This document shows, piece by piece, positions 58,895 through 64,000 of a stretch of 64,000 bases of DNA. The stretch covers positions 2,500,547 through 2,564,546 of the forward strand of contig OZ026561.1 of assembly GCA_964020155.1 (NCBI GenBank), written 5' to 3'. This DNA comes from Chondrilla cf. caribensis (Eukaryota > Porifera > Demospongiae > Chondrillida > Chondrillidae). The position numbers were made by a program, and so were the translations under genes. Below the pieces are notes generated by a model. It worked only from the letters and a program-made list of their open reading frames with translations. It was not told the DNA's origin and made no database searches. Each line of letters opens with the position of its first letter. The stretch's first letter is position 1.

Positions 58895-59413
58895 GCAATA
58901 TCCGGATCCGTCAAACACATACCATGAATATGCACCTCACGGAAAGAATGTGCAATACTATATGTAACTGTTCATGGGTCAATATTCATGTATTCGTATA
59001 TTTGAAATATAAAATTGTGAGCATAGTTTCTGACCCCATTTCTAATTATGTATTTTTCACATGAAATAATCAGCCTCATCAATGAAGTAAATGACTTGCC
59101 AACCAAGTGGTTTGCAAGCCACCCAAAAGATGTATGCAGGCCAAGGTTCGAGAGGGTTACTGCTGTAGTGAACTTGCTGTGCAATGTCAAATGAATAGTG
59201 CATTGATCCATTGTAGCTTCCTCATCCTCTGTGGGGATGTAATGTAATTTAAGGAAGTTAAATGGAGTTAATGCGATCCCCCGTAGTGGGCTGCCCCGGC
59301 ACCCACTACTAATTAGTACACGATTAATAATACTAGCTTCCGGGCCTTGAAGCGCGCGTGTATTCTGGAGTGCTAACCTCGCTGGTTCTTGCTTACTGCC
59401 TTCTGCTATTAAA

Positions 59414-59451
<38 letters not shown>

Positions 59452-61609
59452 CTCTCTCCGCCTTGTGGCGTGAAAGGGTGGTGTCGGGCTCAATCCCCCA
59501 GGTGCCGTTTAGTAGAATAAGGGATTATTTATCCAGGATGCGGGTATTATGCATACCCAAGACCAGGGTCTAGAGGCGGGGGCAGCACCGAGGGCGGGGG
59601 TGAGCCTGCACCCCCTTAAGTCCAGGAAGGGGTTCTACCATAGATCCCTATTCCCTGATATGGGTAAGTTGAGGTGATACTAGTTATAAACTAGGATCAG
59701 TACTGTTAAACTTAGAACGGAGGGGGTTAGAGCATTAACAAAGAATATGTACACTGTTAATAATGAGGTGTAAACCTCACACCAGTTACTGTTCACACCT
59801 ATTGTGTGAGGGTCACACCCTAAGTGCCTGGTGTGACATTCACACCATATTTGTGGGTGAACGATCTACAGAGTGTGAGCCTCGCACCCATGAAAGCATT
59901 ACACAGTCAATATTATGCATAGTTACGCCCACCACCCATAAAAATGGGGTCACCAAGGTCAACGATGAACGAGTTCCCGCGAACGTATGGAGTAGAATAG
60001 GCAGTTGTGAGGGAAATTCGCTTTTGTTTCGCCATCTACTGCAATTCTAGCCTGACTAGATGCTCTCTTGAAGGAACACTACTTGCCAAAGACAGGAAAT
60101 AGGACCAAAGAGAAAGAGCGGCAAACTTCTTTGAAATGGAAGACTTCGAGTGCACAATTGAAGCAGACATTCGTGAACCTCACCATCGATCAAGACCGAC
60201 GTTCTAAGACTTGCCATCAGTGAGGTACGCGTGAAAGAGTGTCCGGCTCATTGGGTTAGACGCAATTCCGTTTGGTAGTATTGTGTATATCTATTAGGTC
60301 CCCATAACGTGCGTAGACAACCGATAACTAACTTTTGGGAGACTCGTTTTCGCCTATACCTATACATTGATCACTTACGCCGATGCAGCGTCCAAAAACG
60401 TTTAGAAACTTTAAGTTTCCTTCTGAAGGTGGGGGAAATATGGCGCGCGGTGCTTCTTCATTCATGGTACTGATCAAACGCTATCCATGCAGAACAACCT
60501 GCTATAGTAATTCCTTGATATTCAATATACAACTATCGTGAAGTTTAACAGAGCTCTACTCAGTGGAACCATACATTAATAGTATAATAAGTATAATTTT
60601 TGGTAATGGACGACATTTTTTATTTCTCATGGGAGAAGATAACTTCGTTGTCATGCAGGCTTGATTATACCAAACTGGGGTGTGCACTGTTAGCACATCA
60701 TCAGCCTTGTACTGGTAGGAGTATATCTTCACTCAGTCTACACTGCATATGTGATAATAATCAATTATTAAAGCACTGTGTATATAGATATACATTCATA
60801 CATATATACGGTACACAAAGTGAAAATTAAACGTTCTATGCTGTAGCTACGCCTGTATTTGTGTCCATATGTAACTCGTATGTATTGAAGAAAACGCCCA
60901 TACTTGTTCCCGTACTTACGTACGCCTGTACTGTTTCGCAGGTAGATTCCTTGCAGATTGTTTAACGTCTCAAGTGCTAACTCCAAGGAATGCTCTGTAG
61001 TTTTTCGTAGACCTTGTTTAGTGTGGTTTTGAACGCTTTTCCACAGTTTCGAGCGAAGTGAAGACTCATGGTTATGTTTACGTTGTCATAGGTAAACGAG
61101 AGAAGGCTTTGAAGACAGTAGCTCCGATTAAAGGTCACGCTATATCGGCAAGGATCTAGCATTTAACACTTCTTTGGCATCAAATTCCACATGTACGTAC
61201 GATACGTATAATGCTATGCCCGTTCTTTACTATGCCCATAGTTCAACCCATACGTTTTCATTGCTACATACGTACTAGTATCCGTAGGTTATCGATACTT
61301 ACAAAGGTAGAACGGCCGTAGTGTGTTTACTTTTTTACTTCCTGTACCGTAAGTACACCTGTAAACTGTTTATATTGTTTGTGGCAGTATATCCTTCATC
61401 ATTTTATCTATTTATCCAATTCTAGATACGTAGTGTCACCTATTTTGTAGCGGGGTAGGTCATTGATACCTAGAATTTCTTACACGTGTTTATTGTGATA
61501 ATAGAGACCTTAAGATTTTCAGTATGTGTAATGCCTAACGTGTAACCGCAGCCACAAAATTACACGTTCACGCAAATTTAGCCTAAAATACGCTTAAGAT
61601 CGGCTCATA
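58895..61609. other. Intergenic, mostly unassigned
   Basis: 59416-59451 is a 36-base poly-T tract, perhaps the tail of a minus-strand retroposed element I cannot delimit. 59763-59905 carries repeated TCACACC/GGTGTGA words. 60290-60370 resembles 30745-30830 in inverted orientation ('ataactaacttttgggagactc'), a dispersed repeat. No exon was supported. Confidence 0.45.
59763..59905. repeat. Cluster of CTCACACC/GGTGTGA motifs
   Basis: Within about 140 bases the words CCTCACACC, TTCACACC, GTGTGAGGGTCACACCC, GGTGTGACATTCACACC and GTGTGAGCCTCGCACCC occur in alternating orientation, forming several small palindromes. It could be a binding-site array or part of a MITE interior. Confidence 0.5.
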
Positions 61610-62246
61610 TACGGTACTTTTCATAAAAAACTGAACGACGTCGGGCGGTCAACTATCCGACGGTCACCGGTCGGTCACCGGTCAATCAGCGGTCGGTCAC
61701 CGACGGTGAGCCGGTCAAATAAATTTTAACACTAACGTAATCATTATTGAGTGGGGCTCGAAGGAAAATGGTATACTCAAGCTACGTCAAACAGCGAATT
61801 TTGCTTCTTAAGCGCAAAGGGAAAACTTACTGCCAGATTATAGCAATTTTGAACGAGGAAAAATACTCGGTTACCAAGGCTGGCATTAGCGGTTTCCTCA
61901 ATCGCTACGAGGAATTGCGAGAGCATGCTCGGAATCTGAAGAAAAGGGCTAGGCTTCCAAAAGAACGAAGAAATCTTGAAGTTCGTGTATTCCAAATTGG
62001 AGCGGACGATAAAGCATCGCGAGGGGACCTTCGGCTATTACTGTAGAAGACGAAGAAGTCTTCGTCTCGTATCTGCCACGTCACGTCACGTGATATTTGC
62101 TACTATTTTTAGTTCACGGTAGCCGGTCAATGTGCTCATACGAAGCGGTCAACACCCGGTTGGTCAACGGTCGGTCAGCGGTCGGTCAACCGACGGTCAT
62201 CCGACGACCGACCGACGTCGTTCAGTTTTTTATGAAAAATACCGTA
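61610..62246. mobile_element. 637-bp TA-flanked transposon encoding a lone helix-turn-helix protein
   Basis: Left end TACGGTACTTTTCATAAAAA (continuing ACTGAACGACGTCGG) and the right end form 36-40-bp inverted repeats with one mismatch in the first 36. TA lies outside both ends (61608-61609, 62247-62248), as in Tc1/mariner. Inside each end are arrays of GGTCA/CGGTCGGTCA words (about 61646-61725 and 62120-62215). The interior carries one HTH ORF (61768-62046) and no catalytic domain. Confidence 0.88.
61768..62046 (+). CDS. Helix-turn-helix DNA-binding protein of the TA element
   Basis: From the ATG at 61768, 92 residues. The first ~50 (MVYSSYVKQRILLLKRKGKTY through VTKAGISGFLNRYEE, quoted as ends) form an HTH like the N-terminal DNA-binding module of Tc1/mariner transposases: K-QRIL, a 'YxxI...L..E...V...gI..fL.ry' second unit. 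A basic tail follows (KKRARLPKERRNLEVRV). It ends at TAG well before any DDE/D motif. It may bind the element's own subterminal GGTCA repeats and could act as a repressor or titrate a transposase made elsewhere. That function is inference. Confidence 0.6.
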   Translation: MVYSSYVKQRILLLKRKGKTYCQIIAILNEEKYSVTKAGISGFLNRYEELREHARNLKKRARLPKERRNLEVRVFQIGADDKASRGDLRLLL

Positions 62247-62248
62247 TA

Positions 62249-62765
62249 ACCTGTAACGTATAAGATTCGGTAGGGAAACGGGTCACCTGAGGGTGAGACG
62301 GCAGATAACAGCTCGTTTTACCTGGCGGACGTGATCTATGAGATAACTTCTCGAGTGCTGAATTGTGCTGCTATTCAGCCACTGAAATTAAGGCATACTC
62401 CCATACTACTCGATAAAACCGGATGAAAAGCAGAGCAAAGGTTCAAAAAGTACTTTACAATGATCAAAGATAGGGAACAGATATTGTGCTAAATGTTTGT
62501 CAATGAACTTGCCTAATGTCGAAACACACTGTTATTTGCCAACTAAACTCATGCTGTGATCGTGTACGTGTAGAAGCTGGTCTACAGGTAAAAAACGTGG
62601 GACTCGAATGTGTAACTTGTGGTTTGCGGTCACGCGCGTGACTTTCCCACATGCTGCAGGCTAAGCATAAGGCAAAAAATGCAAATCTTAATGTCTCTAA
62701 TGATTGTGTGTATGCTTATAATTTATATGTATGTGTGTTGCATATCTATGGTGTGCTGTGTTACA

Positions 62766-62833
<68 letters not shown>

Positions 62834-63358
62834 TATGGCTACTTGAATGCACTGTACTGATGTGTCCCAGCTAGCTGAAACTCAGGTTTGAACTGTCAAA
62901 CACACTTTATATTATGGATGAAAACAGAGATCCGTCAGCCAGCTACAGGATTATTATTGGTGCAATGATTTATTCACCCCAGAATCCAGTTTCAAGGATG
63001 CTGTCAACGGTCATGTGCAGGACTGGGTGGTAATCTCTCGTCACTGATGACTTGCAATCACTATCTTTTACACCTAATCTCACAGGCGTTTCCTTCTGCA
63101 AGTGGATGAATGAAGACTTCTTCAATCTGAAGTTTTAGTGCCTGGCTTCCCTAGAAGAGCTAGTGTAGAAACTGCTCATGTTTGGATGCACCATGTATTT
63201 TGGATTTTCTGTCATTGACAAGAATCTACATCGTAGATTCCGCTTCTGTATTGTAATGTTGATGGGCACAAACAGCCCAATGTTGTTATACTGAGGCAAT
63301 TTTTGAGAAAAAATTGCTGCATGTACATGTGTGTGTGTGTGATAGATATTTTGTGTGC
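62249..63358. other. Intergenic with a (TG)n tract
   Basis: 62770-62831 is a (TG)n microsatellite. 62845-62890 resembles the hammerhead motif at 63359 (ACTGTACTGATG...CTGAAAC), but stem I cannot form, so it is probably a decayed relative about 0.5 kb upstream. No gene recognised. Confidence 0.5.
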
Positions 63359-63412
63359 GCTGTACTGATGAGGCCCAGAAGGCCGAAACGCTGGACTCCT
63401 AGCGTCTACAGC
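63359..63412 (+). ncRNA. Hammerhead ribozyme (type I), complete core
   Basis: A self-cleaving RNA motif. Stem I is GCTGTA (63359-63364) pairing with TACAGC (63407-63412), 6 bp perfect. CTGATGA core at 63365-63371. Stem II is GGCC/GGCC (63372-63375 with 63381-63384), loop CAGAA. GAAA core at 63385-63388. Stem III is CGCT.GG with CC(T)AGCG (63389-63394 with 63398-63404, one bulged T), loop ACT. UC follows at 63405-63406, so cleavage is expected between 63406 and 63407. All invariant core positions are present. Compact type I hammerheads are known from Penelope-like elements and retrozymes. A Penelope-like RT relic lies at 17085-17575, not adjacent. Confidence 0.85.
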
Positions 63413-64000
63413 TTATGCTACTTGTTTGTGACATTAATCAAGTTGACTACTGTTATTTGTACTTAGCTCAGTCTGGAATATTCTTAAATTCATTATAGTA
63501 AACTCATCATGATGATTCATGCAATTCATTGATCATAAGTTTTATTTATTTAGGATGACTGCATTGAAACATACGTCATATTATTATACGACCCAGACAT
63601 ATTGTTGTAATCATCCTTATAATAATTATAATTATCAAATTTAATTTTATTATATATTATATATAACTAATCAATTTCTGAACAAATCTATTTCCGGACA
63701 CTCGTATAATATTACGCATATCTTCCTGAATGCTAGAGCTATATGGACTTAAAACAAGTGCCATTTTTCTCTTTCTCTCTATGAATTTGGTGTTAAAGTA
63801 GTTCTAGTTTGTAGCACGCATTTCTGTTAGTGTCCAAAACCAATCAATTCCTGGACAATTGCAAGAGCTATAACATGGTTCAAGTTCAAAATTTTAAAGT
63901 TGTATACGTATAAAATGTGGAATTATATATACCTTTACATGTCAGATTTAAAATTTATTATAATAATATGTAGTACTAATAATATTGAGAAAATAGATTT
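63413..64000. repeat. 3' flank with a dispersed TCCGGACACTCGTA repeat
   Basis: 63675-63780 (ATCTATTTCCGGACACTCGT, 'ggacttaaaacaagtgcca') is a diverged copy of the sequence at 32710-32790 and, inverted, at 13870-13975. The rest is AT-rich with no gene recognised. Confidence 0.55.

Noticed and set aside
59416..59451. Poly-T tract as the tail of a processed pseudogene on the minus strand
   Set aside because: No coding or small-RNA-like sequence could be recognised upstream of it on the minus strand and no target duplication was found.
62845..62890. A second hammerhead ribozyme
   Set aside because: The CTGATG and GAAAC parts are present, but the A9 position is T and stem I cannot pair. At most a decayed relative.

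Overview
The window is eukaryotic. It is AT-rich, has GT-AG introns, long (TG)n/(CA)n, (GA)n and (TA)n microsatellites and a dense load of DNA transposons, MITEs and non-LTR and Penelope-like retroelements, and shows no operons. The gene set (a STELLO/DUF288-type Golgi glycosyltransferase, MCM10, prolyl oligopeptidase, alpha-1,3-fucosyltransferases and a secreted VanX-type dipeptidase) fits an early-branching animal. A sponge is my best guess, by inference from the mix of families rather than from a diagnostic marker.

Layout. 0.75-1.5 kb: intronless secreted D-Ala-D-Ala dipeptidase-like gene. 1.8-14.7 kb: unit 1 of a direct segmental duplication, carrying fucosyltransferase copy 1 and interrupted by a decayed restriction-endonuclease-type reverse transcriptase element, MITEs and LINE debris. 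15-18.9 kb: LINE and Penelope-like relics and microsatellites. 18.96-23.4 kb: a putative 4.4-kb transposon with a multi-exon transposase-like gene. Shorter relatives of it lie at 7.76 and 11.95 kb. 23.4-28.5 kb: microsatellites and a local duplication. 28.6-34.2 kb: unit 2 of the segmental duplication, with fucosyltransferase copy 2. 35.6-50.2 kb: MCM10 exons on both strands around inverted repeat arms, with prolyl oligopeptidase exons between the arms. Both genes lack key exons. 51.5-58.0 kb: a STELLO-like gene on the minus strand, split inside its coding sequence by a full-length LINE (52933-56601) with an intact 1139-residue ORF and a 2A-like motif. 58.1-58.9 kb: a transposon with ~100-bp inverted termini around a zinc-finger ORF. 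61.6-62.2 kb: a TA-flanked element encoding only a helix-turn-helix protein. 63.36-63.41 kb: a complete hammerhead ribozyme motif.

The intact host coding genes I can support are the dipeptidase and the two fucosyltransferases. STELLO, MCM10 and prolyl oligopeptidase are each recognisable but broken here, by insertion, by apparent inversion and by exon loss. The strongest results are the LINE/STELLO insertion (5-bp target duplication; host reading frame restored across the junction), the hammerhead ribozyme, the inverted-repeat-split MCM10 and the 4.4-kb intron-bearing transposon family. All family assignments come from remembered motifs. No database search was possible.
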